DNA from: Schistocerca nitens
Taxonomy: Eukaryota; Arthropoda; Insecta; Orthoptera; Acrididae
Length of the DNA: 64,000 nt
NCBI RefSeq assembly: GCF_023898315.1
Contig: NC_064614.1
Coordinates: 1,049,296,432 to 1,049,360,431, forward strand
Reading direction: 5' to 3'
The notes under the pieces are model-generated. The model was not told where the DNA came from. It ran no database searches and saw only the letters and a program-made list of their open reading frames with translations. Positions 1-10,745 of this stretch are shown here, one piece after another (position 1 is the stretch's first letter; every line of letters starts with the position of its first letter). A program made the position numbers and the translations under genes.

Positions 1-231
1 CTCGAGGGCGGCCGGAACGCGCGCCCCGCAAGCGACTGCCGAATTAGCGGGCGCGCCGCCACTGCGATGCACCGCCTGTCATTCGCTTGGGCAGTGCGGC
101 CGCCGTCACTCACTGATGACGCATCTTGTTCTTCTCGTCCGGCCGAGCGGGATGTGGCCGTGTCGTGCTGGAGGGCGCCCTTGCTGCCGACGTGGGCTTT
201 CTCACCTCACACACGCCGCGCAGCGCCCTTT
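1..231. other. GC-rich edge segment, unassigned
   Basis: This segment is far richer in GC and CpG than the following 60 kb and ends in a run of about 17 T (around 230-246). On the minus strand one frame stays open for about 65 codons, and a GAG|GTGAGA string resembling a splice donor lies near 203-213. There is no recognisable domain, no clear acceptor and no membrane segment. It could be a promoter-proximal CpG island, an exon of the tetraspanin gene whose GC-rich exon lies at 5.8 kb, or repeat DNA. I cannot decide between these. Confidence 0.3.
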
Positions 232-442
232 TTTTTTTTTTTTTTTAGATATTTGCGTGTTTTGCCTGTCTTGTAAGTGGAGTTGGATGAGTATATCGGT
301 TGTATTGGTCGTCCGAGGGTTTTGTAACCTACTTCGTTGAACTGCAGACCCTGACCTTTCTTCCAGTGAATAACTTTTAGTCATTTGCCATTCCTGCAAA
401 TGATTTTACGTGGTAGTTCCATTTAAAATCGTTCCATACATA
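232..442. other. Unique AT-rich spacer
   Basis: After the T tract there is ordinary AT-rich sequence up to the TA target site of the next transposon. I see no gene or repeat in it. Confidence 0.4.
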
Positions 443-653
443 TCGGGTGATCAAAAAGTTAGTATAAATTTGGAAACTTAATAAACCACAGAATAATGTG
501 GATAGAGAGTTAAAAATTGACACACATGCTTGGAATGACATGGGGTTTTATTAGAACAAAAAAAAAACACCCCATATTTTTAGACGCGTGAAAGATCTCT
601 AGCGCGCGTCGTTTGGTGACGATCGTGTGCTCATCCGCCGCTTTCCTCGTGCT

Positions 654-1097
654 TGGCCTCCCAGGTCGCCAGACCTCAAAAAAATGGTTCAAATGGCTCT
701 GAGCACTATGGGACTCAACTGCTGAGGTCATAAGTCCCCTAGAACTTAGAACTACTTAAACCTAACTAACCTAAGGACAACACACACATCCATGCCCGAG
801 GCAGGATTCGAACCTGCGACCGTAGCGGTCGCGCGGTTCCAGACTGTAGCGCCAGAACCGCTCGGCCACCAGCGGCCGGCGCCAGACCTCAGTCCGTGCG
901 ATTATCGGCTTTGGGGTTACCTGAAGCCACAAGTGTATCGTGATCGACCGACATCTCTAGGGATGCTGAAAGACAACAGCCGACGCCAGTGCCTCACCAT
1001 AACTCCGGACATGCTTTACAGTGCTGTTCACAACATTATTCCTCGACTACAGCTATTGTTCAGGAATGATGGTGGACATATTGAGCATTTCCTGTAA
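654..1097 (+). pseudogene. Transposase C-terminal fragment split by a SINE
   Basis: Codons at 654-678 read WPPRSPDL, and reading resumes at 892 with SPCDYRLWGYLK, so the conserved third-aspartate block of a DDxD transposase is interrupted exactly by the SINE at 679-879. The rest runs to a stop at 1097 and ends in an HIEHFL-type C-terminus, as does the related element at 6.3 kb. The first two catalytic aspartates and the DNA-binding region are absent. The open frame starting at 792 joins SINE sequence to this fragment and is not a natural protein. It is non-functional. Confidence 0.8.
679..879 (-). repeat. tRNA-derived SINE, copy 1 (Leu/Ser-like head family)
   Basis: The sequence is antisense: the B box (ggttcgaatcc in the sense strand) lies at about 804-816 and the tRNA-like head near 879. 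The 3' body with its 'caaatggctctgagcac' end lies to the left. A perfect 12-bp duplication (cgccagacctca) flanks it at 667-678 and 880-891, consistent with LINE-mediated retroposition. It sits inside a transposase fragment, so it is younger than that element. Confidence 0.92.
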
Positions 1098-1298
1098 AGA
1101 ACATCATCTTTGCTTTGTCATACTTTGTTATGCTAATTATTGCTATTCTGATCAGACATTTTTTGAACGTTTGTATTTTTTTGATTCTAATAAAACACCA
1201 TGTCATTCCAAGCATTTGTGTCAATTTGTACCTCTCTATCTACATTATTCCGTGATTTATTCCGTTTTCAAATTTATACCGACTTTTTGATCACCCGG

Positions 1299-1467
1299 TA
1301 TACTTACAGACATTTAATGGTTGTGGCCGCTTCCTGTGATAAGTTTTCTTCCTGGGTCAGATGACTTTCAAGGCACCATGCGTCGATCCTCTGCAATCTT
1401 CTTTAGTTTCGCTACAATTTTCTAGCGTCATACGTGCTTTATGGGTCATATACACATAGTTATGTAG
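1299..1467. other. Spacer without recognised features
   Basis: AT-rich DNA between the transposon and SINE copy 2. I see no coding signature in it. Confidence 0.4.
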
Positions 1468-1645
1468 TTCAAATGGCTCTAAGCACTATGGGACTTCACA
1501 TCTGAGGTCATCAGTCCCATAGACTTAGAACTAACCTAAGGACATCACACACATCCATGCCCGAGGCAGCATTAGAACCTGCGACCGTAGCAGCAGCGCG
1601 GTTCCGGACTGACGCGCCTAGAACAGCTTTGCCACAATGACCGAC
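1468..1645 (-). repeat. tRNA-derived SINE, copy 2 (diverged)
   Basis: Same family and orientation as copy 1 but with several small deletions and substitutions, for example a damaged B box (gcattagaacc in antisense). Imperfect 10-bp repeats, agttatg(t/c)ag at 1458-1467 and 1646-1655, are its target-site duplication. It is older than copy 1 by divergence. Confidence 0.85.
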
Positions 1646-1655
1646 AGTTATGCAG

Positions 1656-2445
1656 AGCCACCTAATGATCAAAATGAGAGTGTATGGAGTATTACACCAG
1701 CTTTCTGATTGTATTCAAGTATTCATAGCAAACGAATCACAGCATAATGTCCTTAACGGAGAGAAGTCTACCAACTCGCCTAAGAATGTTTTAGGGTAAT
1801 CACTTTTCCCAATACACACAAACACCCTTGCACATAACGTCGCAAGCTCTTTTACGCTGTTCGCAGATTATGCTGTATTATGTAGGAAGATCGAGACGTC
1901 ATAAAACTATAGCGAAGTTAAGAAATAACTGCTGAAAATCGATGCTTGTTACTGAGTCTGGTAACTGATCCTCAACATAAATAAATGTAAGAGACTGCAC
2001 ATAAATACGTGGAAAGGCCTCCTGTTGTCCGGTTGAACTATTGCCGAATAATCAATGAAAACAGTAAGAACCGTAAAATATTTATAAGTATTTGTCTGAG
2101 CGACATAAAGTGGAACGCCCACATAAAATAAGCTGCACAAAAGCAGATCTCAACCTGAGATTCATTGTTAAGTTGCTAACGACTTGTAATTCATCCACTG
2201 AAGACGTGTCTTAGAGAACACTCCTGTGACCGATTGCTTCCCCTCTAGACACTTACCAGCTGGGAATGATATAAGGAATGCAGAAGACCCAAAGAAGAAG
2301 AGCGCGGTTCAAAATGGGTTCATACAGTAAGCGCAAAAATACAACGGAGATGTTAATCCAAACCCAGTGGCAGACAGTACACTAGTGGCGTTGCACAGAA
2401 CGGTATGGCGTTTCCTTTACTTCCAACGTGCTGTAACAAGCATTA
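1656..2445. other. Spacer without recognised features
   Basis: About 0.8 kb of AT-rich DNA with only short open frames and no motif I can identify. Confidence 0.35.
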
Positions 2446-3925
2446 ATGAATGCTGGCGTCCATATTATAATAGCTACTTCAGAAGACGAATTACCAAGAA
2501 ATATTTTTAAACTAAACGAAATTGGCCAAAATTACAATTTCGAAATATCTATGGAAAAGACAAAAGTATCGCATTCCCAGGAAGACAACAGATGTGATTA
2601 AAAATACTGATAGAAAAGAAAACAATCGAGTAAGTAAGTCATTTTAAGTACCTGGGCCGTGACGTTTCTTCTGGTCATCATAAAGATATAAAAAATAAAA
2701 CAGCAAAATTTCAGGATATCTATATAATGACAAAAAACATTAAACGGAAAAGCGATTAAAGAAATGCAACTGAAGTTCTATAAAGCGATGGCTGTTCTAT
2801 TGCTACTTGAGGCTTGGATAGCAAATAAGGAATATATAAATCGGCACAGTGGCGTCAGAAATGAAATTCCTCAGATCAGGAAGCAGAAGATGTAAACCAG
2901 AAGAATGAGTAAGAAATGAATATACTAGAAGTAATTCTGTCAGAGACAGCAAAGGACTTGGAAGAGCAGTTGAACGGAGTGGACGTTGTCTTGAAAGGAT
3001 GGTATAAGATGAACATCAACAAAAGCAAAACGAGGATAATGGAATGTAGTCGAATTAAGTCGGGTAATGTTGAGGGAATTAGATTAGAAAATGAGACACT
3101 TAAAGTAGTAAAGAAGATTTGCTATTTGGGGAGCAAAATAACTGATGATGGTCGAAGTAGAGAGGATATAAAATGTAGACTGCCAATGGCAAGGAAACCG
3201 TTTCTGAAGAAGAAAAATTTGTTAATATCAAGTATAGATTTAAATGTCAGGAAGTAGTTTCTGAAAGTATTTGTATGGAGTGTAGCCATGTAAGGACGAT
3301 AAATAGTTTAGACAAGAAGAGAATAGAAGCTTTCGAAACGTGGTGCTACAGAAGAATGCTGAAGATTAGATGGGTAGATCACATAACTAATGAGGAGGTA
3401 TTGAATAGAATTGGGGAGAAGAGGAGTTTGTGGCACAACTTGTCTAGTAGAAGGGATCGTTTGGTAGGACATGTTCTGAGGCATCAAGGGATCACCAATT
3501 TAGTATTGGAGGGCAGCGTGGAGGGTAAAAATCTTAGAGGGAAACCAAGAGATGAATACACTAAGCAGATTCAGAAGGATGTAGGCTGCAGTACGTACTG
3601 GGTGATGAAGCAGCTTGCACAGGACAGTGTAGCATGGAGAGCTGCATCAAACCAGTCTCAGGACTGAAGACCACAACAACAACAACATATTAGAAGTGAG
3701 CTTAAAATATCGATACATATAAGCAAAACTGGAAAGAACGTATAAACGGAATAACACAAGGTAGGTATGCTAAAGAAGTTTTGCAGTATCTACCCAAAAA
3801 AGAGAGCAAGGGGCTAAGTCGGCTGAGGGAACGATGGAGCTAAGAAGCTGAAGTCGGAACAGGTTCCTCGAAACTAGTCCATGAATTAGATGATGACGAT
3901 AGTGATGATGATGATGACTGCTTAC
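2446..3925 (+). pseudogene. Old RTE-type LINE reverse-transcriptase relic (host of a nested LINE)
   Basis: Translation from about 2446 gives IIIATSEDELP and later NFEISMEKTKVSH, matching the region just after the YADD box in RTE-like reverse transcriptases. Around 2760-2780 KEMQLKFYKAMAV follows, the usual downstream segment. Reading resumes after 3697 with a diverged KLERTYKRNN...RGNDGAKKLKSEQV-like C-terminus and a GATGAT-rich tail (about 3884-3922). Stops and frameshifts are frequent and the ADD residues are lost. The relic is cut by a second LINE at 2933-3686, with a duplicated target site. The left boundary is approximate. Confidence 0.65.
2933..3686 (+). mobile_element. 5'-truncated RTE-like LINE inserted into an older LINE
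   Basis: From 2933 to the (CAA)n tail at 3671-3686 the sequence is about 95% identical by eye to 17,146-17,910 of the full-length LINE. It begins just after the FADDIVIL box, so it is strongly 5'-truncated. It has a frame break near 3257 and keeps the SQD-stop C-terminus (tga at about 3665) that the full-length copy has lost. The target-site duplication is ata(c/t)tagaagt at 2922-2932 and 3687-3697, both within the older LINE, which proves the nesting. Confidence 0.88.
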
Positions 3926-4014
3926 TCCTAAACATATCTCGTGAAAAGGTCATGAATTTAAAATTAAAGAGCTGATGACTATTGCTTACTCCTAAATATA
4001 TCTCGTGAGAAGAT

Positions 4015-4185
4015 CATGAATTTAAAATTACGGAGTTTCGATCTCATACAGAGGTTTATCAACAATCGTTCCTCTCGCGCATCATTCGCTGCTGGAGAAA
4101 ATTACGACGAGAATGGCCGTGGTGTTTAAAGGACCCTGCGTCGTACACTATACGTTGTGGAGTATAGGCGTAGATGTAGATATAG
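4015..4185 (+). repeat. 3' tail of a jockey/CR1-like LINE (degenerate)
   Basis: The segment ends in ggagtataggcgtagatgta, nearly the same terminal block as the LINE ending at 44.66 kb (gcggagtatggatgtagatg). The preceding 100 bp (cgcatcattcgc...) resemble the final coding part of the same family. It is a short dead 3' fragment. Confidence 0.55.
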
Positions 4186-4378
4186 AATCTGACTGTTCAG
4201 TGAAATTGGAAACAAGAAGTACATGAGTCAAACACTTAGCAAGGTGATTAGGAAAAATGCTGAAGATTTACAGTGTTTTGGCGTGCCTGAGAGTATCATT
4301 CGCGCTATAATAATAAAAAATACCTAAACAAACAAGTAGGGCCCTTTTTAAGTGGCGTTGCAACACCAACTGGATGGA

Positions 4379-5692
4379 CGAGGGTCACTCCAAAAGAAAT
4401 GCACACTATTTTTGTAAAAATACAATTTTCATTCTGCATGTGTGAAAGTTTTACAGTGTGTAGATACATCCTTCCCGCTTGTTTTCAAACTTAGTTCAAC
4501 CTGTTCCCGTGAGTGGCGCCGTCACAGCATGTCTTCAAGATGGCTGCTACACTTGGCGTTCGTCAGAAGCAACGTGCTGTCATAGAATTCCTGTGCTGTG
4601 AATACGAGACAGTGGGAAACATCCACAAGAGGTTGAAAAAGGTGTATGAAGATGCTGCTGTCGATCGCAGTACAGATAGTCGGTGGGCAAGCAGGTTACG
4701 TGATGAAAGTGGGCACAGCAATATTGAGGATTGTCCTTGCAGCGGCAAGTCTCGTACTGCACACACTCCAGACAATGTGCAGAGAGTTAACGAACTGGTG
4801 ACTGCTGACAGACGCATCACGGTGAACTAACTGTCACGCTACGTTGGTATAGGGGAAGTAAATGTTTCCAGAATACTGAAAGTGTTGGCGTTAAAAAAGG
4901 TTTGTGCCAGGTGGGTTCCCAGGATGTTGGCAGTGGCTCACAAAGAAACAAGAAAAACGGTATGCAGCGAACTTTTGGAGCAGCACGAGAATGGTGGAGA
5001 TGAATTTCTTGGAAGAATTGTGACAGGTGATGAAACATGGCTCCATCATTTTTCACCAGAGACGAAGAGGCAATCAATGGAGTGGCATCATGCAAATTCA
5101 CCCAAGAAAAAAAAATTCAAAACCTCACCTTCTCCTGGAAAAGTTATGGCTACGGTGTTCTTGATTCTGAAGGACTCTTGCTTGTGGACATCATGCCAAG
5201 TGGAACCACCATAAATTCTGATGCAAATGTGACGACACTGAAGAAACTTCAAGCTCGACTGAGTCGTGTTCGACCATATCGGCAAAAGCAGGATGTTTTG
5301 CTGTTGCACAACAATGCACGGCTACATGTCAGTCAAAAAACCATGGAAGCGATCACAAAACTCGGATGGGCAACACTGAAACACACGCCTTACAGTCCTG
5401 ACCTGGGCTCCATGTGACTATCATCTCTTTGGGAAACTGAAAGACTCTCTTCGTGGAACAAGGTGCACGCTGCCAATCAGTGGCTCCAACAGGTTGGTCC
5501 AGAATTTTACTGTGCGGGTATACAGGCGTCTGTTCCAAGATGGCGTAAGGCAGTTGAGAGGGATGGAAATTATGTGGAGAAATGAAAATATTGTTCCTAA
5601 AGGATGTATCTACACACTGTAAAACTTTCAAACATGTAGAATAAAAGACGGATTTAAAAAAATAGTGTGTATTTCTTTCGGAGTGACCCTCG
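4379..5692 (+). mobile_element. Mariner-family (DD34D) transposon, inactive
   Basis: Inverted ends of about 95 bp pair 4379-4473 (cgagggtcactccaaaagaaat...) with the reverse complement of about 5598-5692 (cgagggtcactccgaaagaaat...). The right flank is TA and the left flank is GA, so one TSD base has probably mutated. The length of 1314 bp is normal for mariner. The inner transposase is broken. Confidence 0.9.
4540..5584 (+). pseudogene. Mariner transposase pseudogene
   Basis: The frame starting MAATLGVRQKQR carries the paired helix-turn-helix region. The signature GRIVTGDETWLHHF (first catalytic Asp) lies near 5014-5055. Lesions are visible: a stop at 4828 (taa), a frame change near 5160, HNNARLH at about 5308-5328 where HDNARPH is usual (second catalytic Asp to Asn), and a frame break just before the third block (PDLG, then CDYHLFGKLKDSLRGT in another frame). 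It encodes no active enzyme. Confidence 0.9.
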
Positions 5693-5774
5693 TACATAGC
5701 GGCCGACGACCAATCATTGACCGTGAGTATACGCTGAACATCGTTGTGTCGCAAGAAGATGATCAGCAGGTCAC

Positions 5775-5933
5775 CTGTAGATGGGACTGCGGGAGAGCAC
5801 TCCGTGGTGCACGCAGGGCCGGAGCTGCTCGCTGGAGCAGCAGCTGAAGGGCGCGTCGTCGCTGACGAACTGCGGCATGTCCTCGCCCACCTCGGCCACC
5901 TCGGACTCGTTGCCGCTCTCGTACGTCGGCCAC
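5775..5933 (-). CDS. Peripherin-like tetraspanin, internal exon (large extracellular loop)
   Basis: On the minus strand an acceptor (gtgcttcag) precedes 5933 and a donor (CAG|GTGACC) follows 5775. The 159-bp interval is open in the frame beginning with one leftover base, then WPTYESGNESE..., FVSDDAPFSCCSSEQ and LRPCVHHGVL. The FSCC...RPC arrangement is characteristic of the large extracellular loop of peripherin/RDS-like tetraspanins, membrane scaffolds that act through disulfides in this loop. The entry phase (one base) fits the exit phase of the exon ending at 36,504 (two bases), giving a codon for Lys at the joint. The exon exits with two bases, so another exon must follow to the left, probably outside the window. 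Nearly every third codon position is G or C, unlike the 36.5-kb exon. It could instead belong to a paralogue. Confidence 0.75.
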
Positions 5934-6061
5934 CTGAAGCACATCAGCGAAGTCTTATCATCTACCTACAATCACTCGAAGTAGCTGACTCTAAACCTTT
6001 ATGCAGATTATTCGTATTTCAAGTACTGATTCCATGAATCGAACAGTTCATTCGAAGAATA

Positions 6062-7635
6062 TACAGGGTGTTACAAAAAGGTACGGCCAAACTTTCAGGA
6101 AACATTCCTCACACACAAAGAATGAAAATATGTTATGTGGACATGTGTCCGGAAACGCTTACTTTCCATGTTAGAGCTCATTTTATTACTTCTCTTCAAA
6201 TCACATTAATCATGGAATGGAAACACACAGCAACAGAACGTACCAGCGTGACTTCAAACACTTTGTTACAGGAAATGTTCAAAATGTCCTCCGTTAGCGA
6301 GGATACATGCATCATCCACCCTCCGTCGCATGGAATCCCTGATGCGCTGATGCAGCCCTGGAGAATGGCGTATTGTATCACAGCCGTCCACAATACGAGC
6401 ACGAAGAGTCTCTACATTAGGTACCGGGGTTGCGTAGACAAGAGCTTTCAAATGCCCCCATAAATGAAAGTCAAGAGGGTTGAGGTCAGGAGAGCGTGGA
6501 GGCCATGGAATTGGTCAGCCTCTCACCGAATCTGTTGTTGAGAAGCGTACGAACACTTCGACTGAAATGTGCAGGAGCTCCATCGTGCATGAACCACATG
6601 TTGTGTCGTACTTGTAAAGGCACATGTTCAAGCAGCACAGGTAGAGTATCCCGTATGAAATCATGATAACGTGCTCCATTGAGCGTAGGTGGAAGAACAT
6701 GGGACCCAATCAAGACATCACCAACAATGCCGGCCCAAAAGTTCACAGAAAATCTGTGTTGATGACGTGATTGCACAATTGTGTGCGGATTCTCGTCAGC
6801 CCACACATGTTGACTGTGAAAATTTACAATTTGATCACGTTGGAATGAAGCCTCATCCGCAAAGAGAACATTTGCACTGAAATGAGGATTGACACATTTT
6901 TGGATGAACCATTCGCAGAAGTGTACCCGTGGAGGCCAATCAGCTGCTGATAGTGCCTGCACACGCTGTACGTGGTACGGAAACAACTGGATCTCCCGTA
7001 GCACTCTCCATACAGTGACGTGGTCAACGTTACCTTGTACAGCAGCAACTTCTCTGACGCTGACATTAGGGCTATCGTCAACTGCACGAAGAATTGCCTC
7101 GTCCATTGCAGGTGTCCTCTTCGTTCTAGGTCTTCCCCAGTCGCGAGTCATAGGCTGGAATGTTCCGTGCTCCCTAAGACGCCGATCAATTGCTTCGAAC
7201 GTCTTCCTGTCGGGACACCTTCGTTCTGGAAATCTGTCTCGATACAAACGTACCGCGCCACGGCTATTGCCCCGTGCTAATCCACACATCAAATGGGCAT
7301 CTGCCAACTCCGCATTTGTAAACATTGCACTGACTGCAAAACCACGTTCGTGATGAACACTAACCTGTTGATGCTATGTACTGATGTGCTTGATGCTAGT
7401 ACTGTAGAGCAATGAGTCGCATGTCAACACAAGCACCGAAGTCAACATTACCTTACTTCAATTGGGCCAACTGGCGGTGAATCGAGGAAATTCAATACAT
7501 ACTGACGAAACTAAAATGAGCTCTAACATGGAAATTAAGCGATTCCAGACACATGTCCACATAACATCTTTTCTTTGTTTGTGTGTGAGGAATGTTTCCT
7601 GAAAGTCTGGCCGTACCTTTTTGTAACACCCTGTA
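6062..7635 (-). mobile_element. DDxD-type Tc1/mariner-superfamily transposon
   Basis: Ends of about 125 bp are inverted (tacagggtgttacaaaaagg at 6062; its complement ends at 7635) and are bounded by TA at 6060-6061 and 7636-7637. The length is 1574 bp. One long transposase gene lies on the minus strand. The WPPRSPDL...LDFHLWGHLK block and the HFEHFL C-terminus relate it to the relic at 443-1298. Confidence 0.9.
6266..7325 (-). pseudogene. DDxD transposase, one frameshift from complete
   Basis: The minus-strand frame from 7325 runs 279 codons. An N-terminal helix-turn-helix region is followed by VLFADEASF (first Asp, about residue 156) and WFMHDGAPAHF (second Asp, about residue 248). It goes out of frame near 6510. 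The next frame supplies WPPRSPDLNPLDFHLWG (third Asp) and runs to the stop at 6266. Between the second and third Asp I count 36 codons plus one base, fewer than the 41 of DD41D relatives, so a small deletion probably caused the frameshift. The rest is unbroken, implying a fairly recent insertion. Confidence 0.85.
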
Positions 7636-7639
7636 TATC

Positions 7640-7985
7640 TTATTTCTGATAAATTTCATAAAGAAGAAGTTATACAGAGAAGCCGTAGTTAGTGTTTTCA
7701 GTTCCTGAAACTAGCACCAGCAGTACATTCTTAACAAATTATTTGTATTACACACTTTTGGACTCACAAAATTTTGACTTGATATGTTACACTGAAGTAT
7801 GATCCCATATGACATTATGGAATAAATGTTAGCGCAGTATGCCACTTTTTTTTAATTTCTAAATAGCGTCTTCTGAAGACACTCGCAAACAAAAATATGA
7901 TAGGCATATGCTTCTGCCAACTGAATGTATTATCAAATTTAACATTGCCAACTTTTATTTGTGGACCATCACATTTTATACTTAC
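7640..7985. other. Spacer without recognised features
   Basis: AT-rich DNA with no coding signature I can recognise. Confidence 0.35.
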
Positions 7986-8290
7986 GATCGTTGGATGCCT
8001 CTCAAAAGGTTTGTTTTTCATATAACGTATCTTTGTGAAGTGTACTAACAGATAATTGGTTGGAAGCTATATATTAATGACCATGAAAATTTCATTAGCA
8101 GCTCATAGTGCAACTTTGCTTATTTTGTTATTTATCACAATGTTTGTATCATCTGCATACAAAATAAACTTAGCCTTTGGTAATGTCACTGATCAAAAAT
8201 CATTAATACACCCAATAAAATGTAAGGATCATCGAATGGAACCTTCTCAGGAACCACACATAATTAGTCCCAGTTGAATGATCACTGACA
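7986..8290 (-). pseudogene. CR1/jockey-type reverse transcriptase relic
   Basis: On the minus strand the codons at about 8140-8160 read YADDTN, the catalytic box of non-LTR reverse transcriptases, followed by IVINNK. Upstream (8220-8280 on the plus strand) the complement resembles the usual PQGS-to-YADD spacer. The remainder is shattered by stops. Boundaries are approximate. Confidence 0.55.
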
Positions 8291-9450
8291 GCTTAATACA
8301 GGGCTCTTCCTCTAAAGGATACAAATAAAGAAATGAAATATGGCTTAACATAATTTTATTGAATGAGAAATTCATTGTCCATGATGTAAACGATCTTCAG
8401 TCTACTAGTCTTCAGTTAATATTGGAACAGTGGTTTTCTATAAAACAGTGAAACTTCATGAACTGTAAGTTTTGTATGAATGAGTTCTAATAGTTTCTAC
8501 AGTAAAAATATGAAGAAAAAGATTTGAAATCCAAAATAAACAGCTTCCTAGCAAAGAATATGTAGAATTCAGGGGATTGCATAAAACATAAATATTATTG
8601 TGTATGTGTACTGAGGGAAATTTAATTGAAGGAAATGCATAGATGAAATACATCCAAAATAATCATATTATAAAAAAAAATTACCCAAAAAATCCGATAC
8701 AGAAGCATTTAAAAAATTAAAACAGTGTTAGACACAGAGATATACTACATCCTTAGTCAAAAATACTTAGTAAAATTATTTAAGGATTGTGAATTAAATA
8801 CAGATGAAATGCTATCATGTAATTCAGCAACAATGAGAGGTTTTCAGATTAAACTGATTCCTAAAGATTACAAAATTAGTGGCTTTTCTTATGTAAATGG
8901 AAGTACCAGTATTTTTTAAAACTCTTCTAAAATCTTAACCAAAAAAATACAGTTGCAAGAATGCAGCAACATAAAGCTAACAAATTGTTGTGTTATATGT
9001 CACAACTGTAAACACGGAAATTGACTTTGTTATAGAACATATAATAGAACAGTCTTCACAATACAAAAAAATTAGAGGTAACCCTGTTAAATGAAAGCCT
9101 AGGAAACACACATTATAGAAAAATATAAGAAAACTCTATTAGGACCCAAAATGAGGCCTAAAAAATGTGGTTACAATTAGGAAATTATATTAAATCCTGT
9201 AAACAAACTTTAAACTTCACATAAAAACTGACCATGTTATAGTAATCAGTAGAATTCAAAGAATATAGAAATTTGACATCATTAAGTGTAACATCATTAA
9301 ATGTAAATGTTAAACATTAATGTTAACATTGAACACTAAACATAACAATAAACGTTTTGCTTTTAGTGTATACATTCTCAACAACTATGATGTTTGTACA
9401 AAATTTAGTGTTACAAGTCAGTGAGTAGGATCAGTACAATGTGAGCGTCT
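8291..9450. other. AT-rich DNA, no recognised gene
   Basis: Very AT-rich, with a short 64-codon open frame at 8725-8919 that has no motif. A few short TTAA/ACATTAA repetitions occur near 9290-9350. It may be eroded LINE DNA, but I cannot support that. Confidence 0.35.
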
Positions 9451-9757
9451 GAAATGGTTGCTGAGTGTTAGGCCAAGGGTCAAAAGTCTTCTAATAAGGA
9501 GTAAATCAACGAGAATCTCGATATACATTATTAATTAATTTGAAGGGAAAGGTCCCATTGTATACCTGAATACCTTAGGTGCATAATCTCATTGAGAAGA
9601 AAAGAAATGGTTGCTGAGTGTTAGGTCAAGAGTCAAAAGTTCTCTAACAAGGAGTAAATCACACGAGAATCTCGATATACACTATTAATTAATTTGCAGG
9701 AAAAAGTCCCATTCTACTCCTGAATATCTTAGGTGCATAATCTTATTGTGAAGAGAA
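9451..9757 (+). repeat. Two tandem copies of a 153-bp repeat
   Basis: Unit 1 starts gaaatggttgctgagtgtta at 9451 and unit 2 starts identically at 9604. Both share aaggagtaaatca, gagaatctcgatata and attaattaatttg blocks and end with ttaggtgcataatct. They differ by roughly 10-15%. A third copy lies inverted at about 20,230-20,400, so this is a dispersed family and not a local duplication. Confidence 0.85.
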
Positions 9758-10185
9758 GAAGAATGGATGTACTCGTGATCTTACATACTTACAGTACCTA
9801 TAACACGCCCTGAAGAAGGAATGAGTCCCACCTGAACTTAAGGGTAGAGATTCGAATAGTATCTTTGAGTATAGAAAGTAGGAAATATGTTGAAACATTG
9901 GGATTCACACATGTTGTGTCTGGGTATTTTAGCTTGTGTGACCATTGCTCCAAGAAAGCAAGACTCTGTATCTGAACCACATTTCCACACATTGTTTGTA
10001 TCTGTCAGAAAGTTTCATCATAAGCACCTGCAAAGTGTCTTTGGTCGGAATAAATTCTGTGATACATATAATGCATTTCCAAATTGCATCCTGTAAACGA
10101 GTAGTACGTTTTTCTGTGCAGTAGCTAAATCAGCACAGAGATAACAGATCTCCGCTGGAAACTAATTGTTATTGTCATGGTCTCC
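9758..10185. other. Spacer without recognised features
   Basis: No coding motif seen. The short open frames here look random. Confidence 0.35.
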
Positions 10186-10745
10186 ACTCTGAAGACTAAT
10201 TTGATGCATCTTCTCACATACTTCATCCTATGGAGGCCTATTCATCTCCAAATAATGCAACGTACATTCATTTGAACCTGCTTATTGTATTCATCCTGTG
10301 ATCTCCCTCTACAATTTCTCCCCCCCCCCCCTGACGCACTCACCCACTCACCACACAAGTCTATGAGCTAACTGGCTATTCCTTGATGCCTCAGAATATG
10401 TCCCATTAACCAGCCCCTTTGTTTAGTCAAGTTGTGCCATAAATTTCTTTTGTCCTCACTGTATTTCAGTACCTCCTCATTAGTTACCTATCAGTCTAAT
10501 CTTTAGCATCCATCTGTAGCAGTACATTGGAAAAACTTCTGTTCTTTTCTTGCCTGAACTGTTTAATGTCTATGTTATACTTATGTACAAGGCTACACTC
10601 CAGAAAATACTTTCAGAACAGGCATCCTAAAACATTCACATTAATTATTATAAAATTCCTATTCTTCAGAAATACTTATCACCTGTAGCCAGTCTGCATT
10701 TTATACCCTCTCTACTTCGGCCATCTTCACTTATTTACTTCGAGA
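10186..10745 (-). pseudogene. Ancient RTE-like LINE 3' fragment
   Basis: Read on the minus strand it follows the 3' end of the LINE at 14.6-17.9 kb. The plus strand shows decayed forms of its complement, including 'tgaagactaatttgatgca', 'tgatgcctcagaatatgtcc', 'gttgtgccataaatttc' and 'tacctcctcattagtta'. Identity is much lower than for the copies at 2.9 or 34.7 kb. A C-rich tract interrupts it at 10,319-10,331. Confidence 0.7.

Larger units (their letters stand above)
443..1298 (+). mobile_element. Deleted Tc1/mariner-superfamily element with about 125-bp TIRs
   Basis: Terminal inverted repeats pair 443-568 with 1174-1298; both begin with (t/c)cgggtgatcaaaaag and stay alignable for about 125 bp. 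The element is flanked by TA dinucleotides (441-442 and 1299-1300), the target choice of the IS630-Tc1-mariner superfamily. The body is only about 850 bp including a 200-bp SINE, so most of the transposase is missing and only its C-terminal third is left. It is a non-autonomous relic that would need a transposase supplied in trans. Confidence 0.8.

Noticed and set aside
1..231. Last exon of the tetraspanin gene at the GC-rich left edge
   Set aside because: No fourth membrane segment, no acceptor and a long A/T homopolymer on the wrong side. It cannot be supported.
792..1097. A 101-codon open frame that could be taken for a small gene
   Set aside because: Its first third is antisense SINE and the rest is a transposase fragment; the 12-bp target duplication shows the join is an insertion.
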